54,553 nucleotides of DNA, from assembly GCA_000310025.1 (NCBI GenBank), contig FN648521.1:34243-88795 (forward strand), read 5' to 3'. The first letter of the stretch is position 1. Every line of letters starts with the position of its first letter. The notes beneath the pieces are model-generated. The model did not search any database. It was given only the letters and a program-made list of their open reading frames with translations, and was not told the DNA's origin. Of this stretch, positions 22,630 through 33,956 are shown piece after piece. The DNA comes from Ectocarpus siliculosus (lineage: Eukaryota > Sar > Phaeophyceae > Ectocarpales > Ectocarpaceae). The translations under genes were made by a program, and so were the position numbers.

Positions 22630-22945
22630 NNNNNNNNNNNNNNNNNNNNNNNNNNNNNNNNNNNNNNNNNNNNNNNNNNNNNNNNNNNNNNNNNNNNNNN
22701 NNNNNNNNNNNNNNNNNNNNNNNNNNNNNNNNNNNNNNNNNNNNNNNNNNNNNNNNNNNNNNNNNNNNNNNNNNNNNNNNNNNNNNNNNNNNNNNNNNNN
22801 NNNNNNNNNNNNNNNNNNNNNNNNNNNNNNNNNNNNNNNNNNNNNNNNNNNNNNNNNNNNNNNNNNNNNNNNNNNNNNNNNNNNNNNNNNNNNNNNNNNN
22901 NNNNNNNNNNNNNNNNNNNNNNNNNNNNNNNNNNNNNNNNNNNNN
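22630..22945. other. Assembly gap (316 N)
   Basis: Unknown bases inside the integrase C-terminal region of the Copia element. Flanks are Ser/Gly-rich, low-complexity coding sequence, which may explain the gap. Confidence 1.
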
Positions 22946-24969
22946 AGCAGCAGCGGTGGCGGCAGCGACAGCGGCAGCGACACGGATATTCCGGCGCTCC
23001 GCGGGCCCGAGGAACGGAGGCTCGCCCGCTTTGGCGAGCCGGCCGAACTCACCAGCCGCCGACTCAGGGAGAACCCTCGCCGGAACACGAGGTACGAGTC
23101 GTCAACGAGTGCCGAAGGTCTGCTCGCCCGCCATGCATCGGCGGCCGGGCTGCCCACCCTGCCCATCACCAGCACGGAGGAGTACACCCACTGGATGCTC
23201 GCGTGTGTGGTCGACGTGGTGGAAGGGCTAGAGGCGAGGGCGGTGCAAGCGCTGCTGTGCGAGCGCGCGGAGGAGGCCAACATCGCGCGCCAAGAGGCCG
23301 AGGACTTCCTGCTGGGAGCGGAGGACCTCGTGCTCAACTCTCCAGACGCCTTCGTGAGGGCCCTGGCGTCGACCGAGCTGAGTACAGAATCCCCCATAGG
23401 CAAGCGTCCTGAGTGACGTTGAATCCCCCCCCATGACCGTAGCCGGCGTTGCCAAGTCTGTGTACAGAGAGGGGTGGGAACAGGCCATGAGGGAAGAGTT
23501 CGATGGACACTTGGACACGGGAACGTTTTCATTCGTAGACGGTACGCCAGAGGGGCGTAGACCTGTGAGTTCTAAGTGGCGTTTTACTTGGAAGACGAAC
23601 AAGGAGGGGAAAATCGAGAAGTTCAAAGCGCGTCTGGTCGCTAGGGGTTTTTCGCAAATTCCGAATGTGGACTACTTCTACTCATCCTCCCCTTGCCCAT
23701 CATCCGCATCCATTAAACTGATGCTTGCGGTAGCCAATGAAGAAATCATTGAAACTCAACCACTGGGATGTCAAGCAGGCGTTTACACACGCTAAGTTAG
23801 ACGAGGATGTGTTCTTGAGGCTCCCCGCGGGGTGCGGGGAAAAATCCCACAAAGTTGTGAAGGCTGAGCGTGCTATTTACGGCTTGAAGCAGAGCGGCAG
23901 GCAGTGGGGGTACCACGCTGCCGACACGCTTGTAGAAAACGGGTTCGAGCAGTGCAAGGCGGACCCGTGCGTCTTCCGCAAGATGAAAGACGGTGTCGTG
24001 GTGATGATTATCGTGATTTATGTGGATGACATTCTGGTGGCTGGGTCTGATGATGATTGCAAGGAGTTGCTCGCTTCCCTCAACAAGGCATTCCCCACTA
24101 AAGACCTTGGAGAGTGTGTGTGGTTCGACGGGTGTGCCGTTGAGAGAGACCTAGAGGCTGGGACCCTTAGAATCTCCCAAACCGCGTACATTGACAGCAT
24201 CGTGAATCGCTTTGATGTTCAATCGACCTCCCCCATCCCTGCTTCCCCTGGTGCTGACCTAGGACCGAAGCGAGATGACGAAAGTGGAGGGGAGTGGCCG
24301 GTGAGGGAGGCCATCGGCAGCATGATGTGGGTGTCGACGTTCTCGCGCCCGGACATCTCGTTCGCTGTGCGTGCGGTAGCGCGCCACGCCCACGCCCCTG
24401 CCGAGAGGCACTGGAAGGCGATACGGAAGATCCTCGCCTACCTCAAAGAGACGAGGGACCTCGGGATCACCTACAAACGGGGATCGGGGCTGGGGCTGGC
24501 GGTGTACGTGGACGCTAGCTACGCCGACGCTGAGGATAGACGTTCGGTGTCAGGGCTGGCAACAACGGTTGGAGGAACCGTCATCAGCCACGGTAGCAAG
24601 ACGCAAGCTATCGTATCTTTGTCGTCTACGGAGGCAGAGTACATTGCTGCCGGAGAGGGTGTGAAAGAAGCTTTGTTTGTGCGTGCAGTGCTTTCGTTTA
24701 TTGCCCCAGAGACCAGCGGCGGTAGCATTCAGGTCCTTGAGGACAATCAGGGGGCCATGGCTTTGGTGCAGAACCCCCTTAGCTCAGCGCGTAGCAAGCA
24801 CATCGACGTGCGGTACCACTTCATTCGTGGATTGTTTAGGTCGGGTGACATCTCGATCAAGTTTGTGTCGACGTCGGAGCAACATGCAGACATGCTCACC
24901 AAGGCTCTTAGCAAGAGCAACCTGCAGTACCACCGGAAAAAGCTGATGAATTTGCCGGAGCTTCTGTAG
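22946..24969 (+). CDS. Copia Pol, reverse transcriptase and RNase H
   Basis: After the gap, an integrase C-terminal frame runs to about 23413. The reverse transcriptase then opens in another frame (REGWEQAMREEFD, KARLVARGFSQ) and shifts again near 23748 into the long frame ending at TAG 24969. That frame has NHWDVKQAF, the catalytic YVDDIL (24019-24036), and RNase H residues in VDASYADAED, SSTEAEYIAA, LEDNQGAM and KHIDVRYHFIR. The two shifts lie at a C run and at 'gaagaaatc', again single-base changes in or beside homopolymers. All catalytic blocks are otherwise intact. Confidence 0.93.
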
Positions 24970-25271
24970 GATTTTCTAGCGCTTGGGGAAGGTCATGTAT
25001 ACCATGCGGGGAAAGATGCATTACTGTCGCGGGCTGTGTCCCAATGGCAGGAGTAGGAGGCTTGCCTCGCATTCTTGTCTTCGCCTTGGCCTTCCTGATA
25101 AGTGCGGCCGTTGTGATCCGCCGTGATAGCAATGGTTTGTGTTGGATGGGATTTATTTTCGAGGGGTTTTGCCCGGGCGCCGGGTTTCCCCTCGACCACC
25201 GTATTGGCATTTTATTGATGTATCCGGGGTGTTTTTGCCCCACTGATGGTTAGTCACTTGCGTGAAGAACC

Positions 25272-25279
25272 AGGGAGGG
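25272..25279 (+). promoter_or_regulatory. Polypurine tract
   Basis: agggaggg immediately before the 3' LTR, the expected primer for plus-strand DNA synthesis. Confidence 0.75.
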
Positions 25280-25533
25280 TGTTCGTGGGTCTACGGACAT
25301 GGTTTGGATATGTTAGCCGTACGTACAAGTGTGACGCAGATGGTGTAGAACCTTTTAGGTAGGGGTACGGTGATGATGCACCGGGGCCCCCTTTTGTTGT
25401 GTGCAGCAGCCCTGCTGCCACTCCTCCTTTCTGAGCACGACAGCGCCCTGGGTACGGGCGTTGCCTCACCGTCTGAAGTTAATACACTACACAAACAATA
25501 CCCGATAAGTACGCGGAGTACGGCCGACAAACA
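25280..25533 (+). repeat. 3' LTR
   Basis: 254 bp, 253 identical to the 5' LTR. It is followed by CACC, the target-site duplication, and then resumes the interrupted PARP-like exon. Confidence 0.95.
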
Positions 25534-26377
25534 CACCGAGTGTTGAACAGATCACGGAGAGCATTGTACTCCCTGCCATTGTCTTCAAGCATTCGCAAGG
25601 CACTTTCGCTGCTGCCCACAGGCAACACCTGTTGTCGCGATGCCATAAACTGGGGGGTTAAATTGTTGTTGTGTCATTGCCCCCGGGCCACCCCCGGAAT
25701 CCCTTGGTGTCTATGTTGCTTTCGGTGGCCTGGAAAGCACATCTCCCACAATATTACATGTGGCAATCGCTCCTCCTTCGGAACGAAATCGCCAGAACAT
25801 GCCTTAGAATTTACAATTCGGCATCAAGAGCACACTGCGGGTGACCTGGAACTCAACACAAAAGCAAAAGCAGCACGCAAGAGGAGCACTCTGACAGCGT
25901 TTCGATGCTATTGCATACCAGGAACAAAATAGGGCACGCTCGAGGGCTTGCAGCCCGCTGCACACGCAGTGTGTGTGTGTCTCCCTCTTTCTTCTGCGTG
26001 GCACACCAGAAAAAAAACATTGCATGGTGCTGGCGAGACTGGCGAAAGGCGGAAAATTGTGAAAATCTGACCGCAAACAGAGGCTGCGCTCAGACTGACT
26101 GACTGACTGCTGGAGAGAAAGAATTGGGCCGCATATTTCCTACTTTAATAGGCTACTCATACACGGGAGTAGCTGGTACCTGGGTGCTCTTCTGTCAGGA
26201 AAGCGCTGAGAGTCCTAAGCCAGGAGTAGGTAGGCCCCTCATGCGATTCAACGCACACGATTCCACCCAGAGTTTCGGTGTTGTAACGTGTATGCACATG
26301 AATACGGTATGATGTCGTAATTCTTTCGCCTGCAAAAAAACACCCACGGATGGTGCACTCTGACGAGGAGCACGCAC

Positions 26378-26542
26378 CTCTTCGCTGTGCTTCTCCAGGG
26401 TTGATTTTTGCCGAGCCTTCAGGACGACGTCGCTCTCGTCCTCACCGCGCCCCAGCATTTTGAACCTAGCCTTGACGAGGCTCGCAGTCAACCTCAGAGC
26501 GGCCAATGCGCCCAGAGCAAGCGGGATCTCCAAACCTGACAT
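26378..26542 (-). CDS. First exon, membrane-helix N-terminus; may start PARP-like copy A
   Basis: 165 nt from ATG (26542) to donor GAG|GTGCGT, phase 0. It encodes MSGLEIPLALGALAALRL, a moderately hydrophobic helix, then a charged region ending STLEKHSEE. It lies 750 bp upstream of E1 of the disrupted PARP-like copy, on the same strand and in compatible phase, so it may be that gene's first exon. No equivalent was recognised upstream of copy B, so the link is unproven. Confidence 0.5.
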
Positions 26543-26599
26543 GATTCCAAGGCAAGCAGCAGCTGGCCGGTGCCACAGCAGAGGGAGATGATGACCGTG

Positions 26600-28790
26600 A
26601 GACAGCTACACAAGCAGTTGCGATACCGGGGTTTGGGTGTGCCCCCCGGCCCCCGCACACCCAAGCACCTCCTCCTTCCCGCCCCTGTGACTTGAAGACA
26701 ATTAATATATACAATTTTCGAAGGATTTCATCACAGAATGGTCCGGGAACCAATCGATGGTTGACAGGATTGATCCAAGAATGTTCGCCGGGCGGTGCCA
26801 TGCTTTCCTTAGACACCAGCCGATGGAACAACCAACAAGGATCCACATCTACAGCGAATGGTAGACTGCAGCTCGCCGGATGCCGGAACCCACCAATCAG
26901 CCCCGCACCCGTAACGGCCTAATCAGGATGCGCGGGGATTCAGCCGGTATTCCGGGTGGTTTGGGGCTCACGGGCTCACTACTGCTACAGCTGTTGTACT
27001 GCTGCAGGCGGTTCCAGCTACGGAAATCCCGCCGCACAAAAAATGCGGCGAGATTACAGACGGCAGCCGATGCGTTGGAACGTTGCAGCGTCACTACGCC
27101 CCCACACGTGGCTTCTTTCTCAGGCTAATTGGACACCTTTGGGCATGATGCGAGGCTCGCAGTTGGACCCAATCGTGGGCAAGGAGAGAGATTTACTGCT
27201 TGTGAAAGGCGTTGCTGCATACGAGATGCACGGACGAGAGGCAACGCCGACAACATCGGAACGCTCTCCACTTCGGGCAGCTTCATGTGCGGGAGAGGGG
27301 GCGTAAGGCGACCATTGAGGGAGAGGCTAGCCCGCCACACTATTGGTAAGCTCGTGAAGGGCATGTGCGCGGTTCAACGGGAGCATGCCAATCCACGGAC
27401 GGCGGGAGAGCGGGACACTTTTGCCGCTCCATGCACCACGGGTGCCCGGTGAACAGAGCGCGAGTGGAGAGAGAGAGAGGCGGGAGGTGAAATGGGAGCT
27501 TGTGTGCTGCTGCAAAGATTCTTGGCCTGGTGGATTTCTGGTCGTCGGCACGGCCGTCGATATTGCTGCTGAGGTGAGTCATGTGGAGTCGGTTCGTGTG
27601 TAGCAGTTGTACTGTCGTCAGCGCCTGCACCATCGCCGATTTTCGAGCACCGACAGGACTGTAAGGGTAAGCCTACAGCAGCAGAAGTCGTTGTTGTCGT
27701 CTCGTACCAGCCCACTTTCTCTCGCGTTCCCGTTCTCGAGTCAAAGCCGCCGTTGATTGGCGTTGGAAAATGCGTGTCAGTGATGCCTTCGTGTCTGTGC
27801 TGTGCCGTAGTCGTGGTTGCGGCTGCACCTATTTGAGCATAGGGTGACACGGCTCGGGACAGGCGGTTACAGCAGGTCAGCTTGGCGCCAGCAGCGTACC
27901 TTGAGACACGCCCAAGGAAGCGAGTCTGCAGCGGTTGGTCGAGATCACATACGCAAGCCCAGTGGCGACAGCAGTACGTACGCAAGCCTAGCGCCGTGTG
28001 TGTCATTCCACATTTTTCTCTCCCGGGTTGATACTTATCTCGCCTATGCTTGGTGTTCGAAGGTGCCAAACGTGCGTCGACAAGGTGTGGTGAACGAGAA
28101 CATGCCAGGCCACACCACCGGCGACTGGAACATATACGTACTTGGGGCGAGAGCTGAGGGCGAACGAACGTCGACGGTCCGAACCTGGGAGACAGACGGC
28201 GCGGGTCATTGCTCCGGAGAATACCGTCGATGGAGCTCAAGCGAAGGTGAGCTGCACTACTGACGGTATCTCTCTCTGGCCTTGCGGACGGGATGCAAGG
28301 GGGCGTTTCCCTTTCGTATGGCAACGTCGAGGAGAGCCCCGAGCTCACTGCTGTTGTAGCTCACTGGTGTTGCTCAAGACGACCTGCGTCGTTGTGAGTG
28401 GAACTTTTGCTGATTCACTGGGGGGTGCTAGGGTTGTTGATGCACTTGGTAATATCTGTGCGGTGTACTGAGACCACCCCAACAACAATTCGCTGACGAC
28501 TGCCTTCCGGCCACTCATTCGCTCGCACGCCATTTTTTCCCCCGGCCAACCTCTGTATTCGTGTTCTCTGTCAACCTTCTTGGGCGATTTAAAGCCGGCG
28601 ACGATTGACCCGGCCTTGGCCATTTCGACGAGTACACCGCTGATGGCTTCCCCTCCCTGCCACCCCCGTCAAAGCCGAGACCGATACCACCTCCACTTCA
28701 AGCAGCCAGCAGCAATTTCTTAGGCGTTTGGACCAAGCCGCTGCCATTTGCCGGCAGCCCCATCGGGAAAGGGAGGGTGGGGAAGAGAGA
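26600..28790. other. Unresolved region with exon-like frames
   Basis: Plus strand: an acceptor (ttctttctcag, ending 27123) precedes a frame beginning ANWTPLGMMRGSQLDPIVG; another plus frame across 27240-27450 reads NIGTLSTSGSFMCGRGG; a frame ending ENTVDGAQAK meets donor GTGAGC at 28247. Minus strand: an ATG frame from 28623 (MAKAGSIVAGFKSPKK) runs 92 codons. None has a recognisable domain and the strands conflict, so no gene is called. Confidence 0.3.
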
Positions 28791-28840
28791 GGGAAGGAGG
28801 GAGGGAGGGAGGGAGGGAGGCAGGAAGGCAGGGAGGGAGA
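28791..28840. repeat. (GGGA)n-rich repeat
   Basis: Purine-only run of GGGA/GGCA units. Confidence 0.85.
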
Positions 28841-29939
28841 GGCAGCGGCAACGAGTGGGAAAGGTGGCTAGTGTTTGGCCGGACGGGTGGGCTTGCATGG
28901 CCGGAGGGGGGGGGGAAGAGGGTCGTTGCGGAGGAAATTGACACTGCAGTGGTGGGCAGGGCACGGCTGAGCAGGGAGAGGGGTGGGCCACGAATGGAGA
29001 AGAAGAGGTCGAGACATAGTAACTGCGGCTGAATAAATGCCCTTTGGGTGTTGTGTAGTTTGCAGGGCACATGGGCTGCCATCAAGAGCAGATCACCAGA
29101 ACTTGACGTTCTGCTTGAAGGTTGCGTGCGGGAGGCAAGCAAAACATGCCCGACCTGTGAAATAATATGAGCGTGTTTCGTTGCGTGCATAACGTGTTCT
29201 GTGAGAGTTTTTTTTTTTCTTCGTTTTTTGGGGCACGGGTTGGATTCGACTTTCAATAGTAACGAGTGCGGACCCAGTGTAGAAACAATGGGTAGATGAA
29301 GGGTAGATACAGGGTTCTCTTCGCCTTGTCCGAAGATGCCGTATTTTGATTTTGTTCTCTTGAAGCGATATGTGTTTTTTTTCAGCACCTCTGTTGATGT
29401 TCGGTGCTTCCATGCGAAAGGTTTATGCAACAAAACACCATGGCAAGAGATATGGGTAAACCATGTCGCAAATAACGTACAGCACAAAATATCACAGACG
29501 CAACAACGCCCAAGACGACCGCGTTCGAAACGAACAAGTCTTGGGAGAAAGACATGGAAAATATAGTAAATACCTCCACACGGACTCGAACGCCATGCCT
29601 TGGAGGAGTCTACATGCAGAGAAAAGGACAAGAAAGTGAGGGATCGGGAAAAAAGAGGGTTTGGGAAACACCACAAATTACTATTACGGTTAAGAACGTT
29701 CCGCTATAGTAGCAAGTGTCAAGCCCCCCGAGCACGGTTTTTCTCGTCTCATTGCGAGATGCGCATGTATGCTTACGTGGAGAATCATGGCTAGGCTGTG
29801 TACAGTCGGGAAACGATTTCGTATGATCCCTGAAGATGTGAGCGTCTCTTCGCCGTTGCTGCTGCTGATCATGAGCTGATGAAGGCGATCGTGTGCGCTG
29901 TGGCGCCCGCTCGGTTGCAAGTCACGAGGACGAAACTGG
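28841..29939. other. No supported gene
   Basis: Short frames only. A minus-strand frame crossing 28720-29676 is long but low in complexity and overlaps the GGGA run. A T-rich run lies at 29208-29227. Confidence 0.35.
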
Positions 29940-32850
29940 AGCACGGGATGTCAGTCCAGATACAGCTGTTCATGACAGTAGAGAAGATTAGGCAACTATG
30001 GTCTAGAGGCGACAGTATTCGTTTGCGGCAGGAACCCTCCGCCGTCGTTACACGAACGCCGTTCAATATAGAAATGCTTTACCCTGAACGGGGGTTGTTT
30101 GTGATGGCCGTTTTGAACATGGCCGGTGGCCGGCCGCTCCGGTTGGTTGTGGCTCGCGGGTTGTTCAGCAAATACTTGTGTTGTTTTTCGAATTTTGACA
30201 TAGTTAGCGCAGTCACTCGTACAGTAGCTCGGGCAACGCCATTGGGTTGACCTCACGTGTCTATACGCAGTAGACGATACTCCCTGAACGCGACAAAGAT
30301 TGGCGTTGTCGTGGTATCTTCCCGCGCGATGCTGCTTCTTTTGCGAGAGATTTACCGTAGTATGTACATGTAGTCGCGTCGGTTTGGGCGATCGCGTAGG
30401 CGTCCTTTCGAGGGGGAAGGTGTTCATGTCCTACGTACGTCTGCACGATACGACACTGTAATTTTCACCCCATCGGGAATATTTCTAGCCGTGGCCCTTG
30501 TTTGAAGCCCTGGGAACCTCTACAAGGTAGAGTTGGAACCGGTTCGGAAACACTCTCGGGTGTTTGAGCACACTTTATGGATCTGACTTTCTTTCCCGGG
30601 ACTACTGTACGGTAGCTCCACTGACTTGTGTGGTTGTGGGACCAGAGACCCGTGGGAATACCGCAGAGGCTAGCGCCCACAGGGCATGGCACATTTCATG
30701 GTGCGAGCCCCAAGACATTGAAACACAACTAAGACGAGAATTGTGATTATTGACAATACTTGACGATTCCGACCGCTCATGGCATCAATAGCCTTGGACA
30801 CCCTTTGCCTCGCAACCGAAGCCCTACCATGGCAGGCGGGAAGGGCGAGCCACGCCCTCGTGGTCGCGGATAATGCACCACCGTCCCTAGTGGTGTTCGA
30901 ACTGAAAACTAGTACACAGCACCCCGCGCAGATTCGACCTCCTTGTACTCAGTGCCGAAGAGCATACACGATGAGGTGAGTTGGCAGAGCAGCCTCCTCC
31001 TTGTACACCACGAACTCGTCGAAGTTCAGCCGTTGGCCCGCCTGACCAAGCGACGGTCGAGGTTCGGCGGGTGACACAGGGCTCACGTTTCGGCTGTCAT
31101 GTCCTCTACCTCGGATATTCAGCGATTAACAACGCCCAAGGAGAAAATGGAGTCTTGCGCCACGAAAGGGGGGGAGTGCGCGTTTCTCAGCTTTGGATGG
31201 AACCGTTCGCCTGGAGGCGGCCGAAACCTAAGGTCTGAATTGTAGCACGTGAAACCACGCCAATGGCAACTACATTGTGTCTAGAGTCTACAGTAGTCGA
31301 CAGAGAGAGAGTTGACCCCGTTCACTCGATGGCGAACACATACCTCTCCCACCACAGAATGGTAGCCAGGAGGCGGGCACTGGTCTGCCGGGAGCCTAGC
31401 ACTCGTGGTTTTGAACGTGTTCCCCAGGGCGACGCTGGCGACGAACATGCACCTCAGCTCCAGTTCGCCGACTTTCTGATACGATGACGGAGACGAGGCG
31501 GAAAAGAGGGACGGGCGCGAGTGAGACAAAGGAAGCACATGCGGGGGCGAGAGGGACGCATCTTTGGCCAGGCCGTCAACGGACTGACGAGCGGCTTGCT
31601 ATTTATATTTGGGTACCCCCTCCGCGCCAACAGGGGAACCCGGCCCCGGATCTACTTTATATTTCAGTGTTAAATATGGATGACACGTGGGAACGTGTTC
31701 ATTGAAGCAGCGTGTCTGGCCTCCTGCGAGGCTACAGGGTAATTCTCTGTTGTACTACACCTTCATACCGAGGATCATTTAGTTAAAGGATATGTAACTG
31801 GATTCGGGCAGGGTTCCTGGCCTGGTGTGCATGTCACCCCGCGCAGAGAAAAAAAAAAATGGTGAGCCGCGAGGAAGGCCTCACTCCCCATCATGCGCAC
31901 CTTGGCCGAGCGCGAGGCGTAGTCGTTAGCCTTGCCGGACACGCTCGTCAAGTAGATGCCCGCCCCGTACCGAAGCGGGAAACGGGTTGCCCGGGCTGTG
32001 CGGGCGACGTTGGGTCCCAGCTGGAATCCTAGCTTGCAGATGTTGCAGACGCTGCAGCTGCTCTCCCCGCACGGGGCCTGTCCGCCCTGCACGTTAACAG
32101 ATCCGGAACGAGTGCACAAGGTCGACGACGCGCTGCGCCTAAAATGAAGGCATATAACTGGAGAGCGTGGTTTGCCGATCGGAGAGAAGTGAATGGGCCA
32201 ACCCATACCTACGATGCACGAGCCTACATCTACGGAAGGGCCGCTGTTCACCTGTGGGTCGACCATGAAGTTGCACCCTTCGTTGCAGGAGGTGCCGTGA
32301 AAGCGTTGGCACAGATTACCGAACTTTCCTTTGTACCGCTCGTGCTTCTCACGCACCTCACGAGAAACCTTGTGAGGGCAACGGACAGGGGCGTTAAAGC
32401 TCGTCAATGAATAACAGAAATATGAGGTATGTAGTGCAGAAAAAGCTCCTGCCTGGAATGTAGACCATTTACTGTTATTATTCAACGCTGTAACACGGTT
32501 AGGGGAGTGGTTGCAGAAAGGACTTCTTGCATATCTGCCCATTTTGACATGGTGTGGTGAGGCGCGTGGCAAATAAATATCAGATATTATCTGGTGTGCC
32601 ATCGACTATTGTTTTCACTACTTATGCATAGTACACATGTGCGGTTGTCGTTCGCTTCTAACCGACATTCCACCGTTCACTGGGATCCAATGCACCTGGA
32701 TGCTGAAGATGCGCACGATCGAAACACCGTTTTCCGGCCGTGGCTTAATCCACCGAGCATTGAACAGATCGCACAGGGCCTTGCACTCCGCGCCATTGCC
32801 CTCAAGCCTTTGCAAAAAACTTCCGCTGAACCCCACAGACAACACCTGTA
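29940..32850. repeat. Segmental duplication copy B
   Basis: Collinear with copy A apart from an inverted block (30.37-30.75 kb). It lacks the reverse-transcriptase-bearing insert and the Copia element, so it preserves the ancestral structure at both points. Confidence 0.8.
30949..32845 (-). CDS. PARP-like ADP-ribosyltransferase catalytic domain, intact copy B
   Basis: Five exons, all phase 0 with GT/AG borders: E1 32845-32696 (150 nt), E2 32368-32234 (135), E3 32086-31901 (186), E4 31475-31344 (132), E5 31041-30949 (93, TGA stop), about 231 residues. E1 has DLFNARWIKPRPENGVSIVR, the F-x3-W start of the fold. E2 has QRFHGTSC with the NAD-binding His. E3 has a Cys cluster (CGESSCSVCNIC) and YGAGIYLTSVSGKANDY with the catalytic-site Tyr. 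E4 has CPPPGYHSVVGE. E5 has LNFDEFVVYKEEA with the catalytic Glu, then LPTHLIVY. The H-Y-E triad is that of PARP-type transferases, which move ADP-ribose from NAD+ to proteins or other targets. The Cys cluster recalls a branch I associate with fungi and algae. Upstream exons (regulatory domain) were not found. The branchpoint-like CTTTAAC precedes E2. Confidence 0.85.
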
Positions 32851-33438
32851 TACCAGTTTTGAAGACAGCAGATGGTGTGGGCATTTTCGATAGGCACACA
32901 CTCAGTGCCACACGCCGTGATACTCGGGTAAACGTGTGTCTGCAATGTAGCGTTGTCATGCTGATGGTCTTCTCGCGTTTGGCACAGGTGCCAGATTCTG
33001 ATCGTCGTGTCAAGTTCTACCGCCCATGCTGGGGCGAAACTTGAGCTTTCCTTGGCGCTCAAGACACAAGTGCATCGCGCCAAACTCAGTGTCATTTTAC
33101 GGGTACCGTTGACTCTTTCTTTTGCTCTGTCTCACCCCCCGCGAAGTACGCCTCTGCTCGTGCTCCACGTTCTTTGTTGCAAGAAGCCGAGAGTCGTTGG
33201 CCGCCCAACGGCAGCCCCCACAATTGAGTACGTGCACGTTGCAGTTCCATCATTTCCGCGAACTCTGAAGCAGGGTTTACATGTCTCTGCACGCAATACT
33301 TGTCCCAAGCCGAGGTGACCTACACATCCGTCGTCATTTCGGAAGCCAGTCCGCCCATAAAATATACGAAATATGTGTACGAAGTCGTACGCGATTTGTG
33401 TGGGTCTTAAAAGCGAGCGGCGTATCGTCTCGCTCCAC

Positions 33439-33576
33439 CTTTTTTCGCTCATCTTCGGTCGCGTTCTCCCTCCAATCCTCTTCCGACTTCTTCTGCTGGC
33501 AGTCGTGGAGCTCGGCACGTACGATGATGCACGTGTCCAAGTCTGCACCCTCGTCGTTGAGGTAGAGCCGGAATAG
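33439..33576 (-). CDS. Helical module exon 2
   Basis: 138 nt, 46 codons, phase 0. Acceptor ATACAG, donor AAG|GTGGAG. It encodes LFRLYLNDEGADLDTC, then ELHDCQQKK and an acidic/basic coil ending ERKK. It is a diverged member: HPT of the consensus is replaced. It pairs with exon 1 at 33897-33956. Confidence 0.6.
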
Positions 33577-33896
33577 CTGTATTATTTCGATCGGAGCGAG
33601 GGCAGAACATCGGAGGATCAGACCCGCTGTTGTCTGTTCCTTCTAGTCTTCCCCGGCGTCGGCGTGATGATGTGTGATAGTGTAAACATTGTTTTCCGGC
33701 CAGCACACATGCTTCGCATTGCCCAATTCTTGGGCGTTGTACGCGGAGGATGTGGGACTCCCTTGACAGCAATGAGTTACACGTACGTGATATCGGGGAA
33801 CTGAGCAAGCCAAGGAACCTTTGTGATGGGTGCGCTGTGCTCGCAAGACGAGCAACCTCTTCCAGCATGCCCTACCACAGGTATCTTGATACGCAC

Positions 33897-33956
33897 CGTA
33901 ATCGCCAACTCCCACCGCCCACGCTTTCTGTGAATTCGCCCCTTCTGCAGAAGCTC
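33897..33956 (-). CDS. Helical module exon 1 (60 nt)
   Basis: 60 nt, phase 0, acceptor GACAG, donor GTGCGT. It encodes ELLQKGRIHRKRGRWELAIT. The core W-E-L-A-I is identical to the copy at 51.8 kb. The intron to exon 2 is 320 bp. Confidence 0.65.

Larger units (their letters stand above)
19207..25533 (+). mobile_element. Ty1/Copia LTR retrotransposon (complete ends)
   Basis: Two 254-bp LTRs (TG...CA), an internal gag-pol in Copia order (gag, protease, integrase, reverse transcriptase, RNase H), a purine tract (25272-25279) just before the 3' LTR, and a 4-bp direct repeat CACC outside both ends (19203-19206 and 25534-25537). The paralogous sequence near 32752 shows the uninterrupted site (taatccaccgag), which confirms the boundaries. 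LTRs differ at one base in 254, so insertion is recent. It sits in antisense orientation within E1 of a PARP-like gene copy. Confidence 0.95.
16543..25628 (-). pseudogene. PARP-like ADP-ribosyltransferase, disrupted copy A
   Basis: Exons parallel copy B: E1 25628-25534 and 19206-19148 (split by the Copia element), E2 18733-18601, E3 18412-18227, E4 17766-17632, E5 16635-16543 with stop TGA. E2 keeps QRFHGTSC (His), E3 keeps YGEGVYLTSVSGKANDY (Tyr), E4 keeps CPPPGYQSVVGE, E5 keeps LNFDEFVVYDEEA (Glu). Two lesions are visible. A 6.3-kb Copia element interrupts E1 after the Trp codon region. E2 is 133 nt instead of 135, with its donor moved so the next exon would be out of frame. Both suggest a pseudogene, though the E2 shift could be a sequencing error or an altered splice. 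A possible first exon lies at 26378-26542. Confidence 0.75.
15600..25640. repeat. Segmental duplication copy A (split by Copia element)
   Basis: 15600-19206 plus 25534-25640 is homologous to about 29940-32850 in the same orientation, covering five PARP-like exons, introns and downstream sequence. Differences are an inverted sub-block (15.93-16.32 kb against 30.37-30.75 kb), about 700 bp extra at 16737-17440, and the Copia insertion. Introns have diverged clearly more than exons, so the duplication is old relative to the Copia insertion. Confidence 0.8.

Noticed and set aside
27374-28348. 324-codon minus-strand open frame
   Set aside because: No recognisable domain, Arg/Ser/Thr-rich, and conflicts with exon-like plus-strand frames; not called.
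29560-29640. tRNA-like B box (gttcgagtcc on the minus strand)
   Set aside because: T-arm stem and acceptor stem do not pair correctly and no A box or anticodon arm is placed properly.
32086-32234. Continuous 275-codon frame through PARP-like copy B
   Set aside because: The open frame runs across an intron by chance; the intervening peptide is absent from the family and diverged in copy A.
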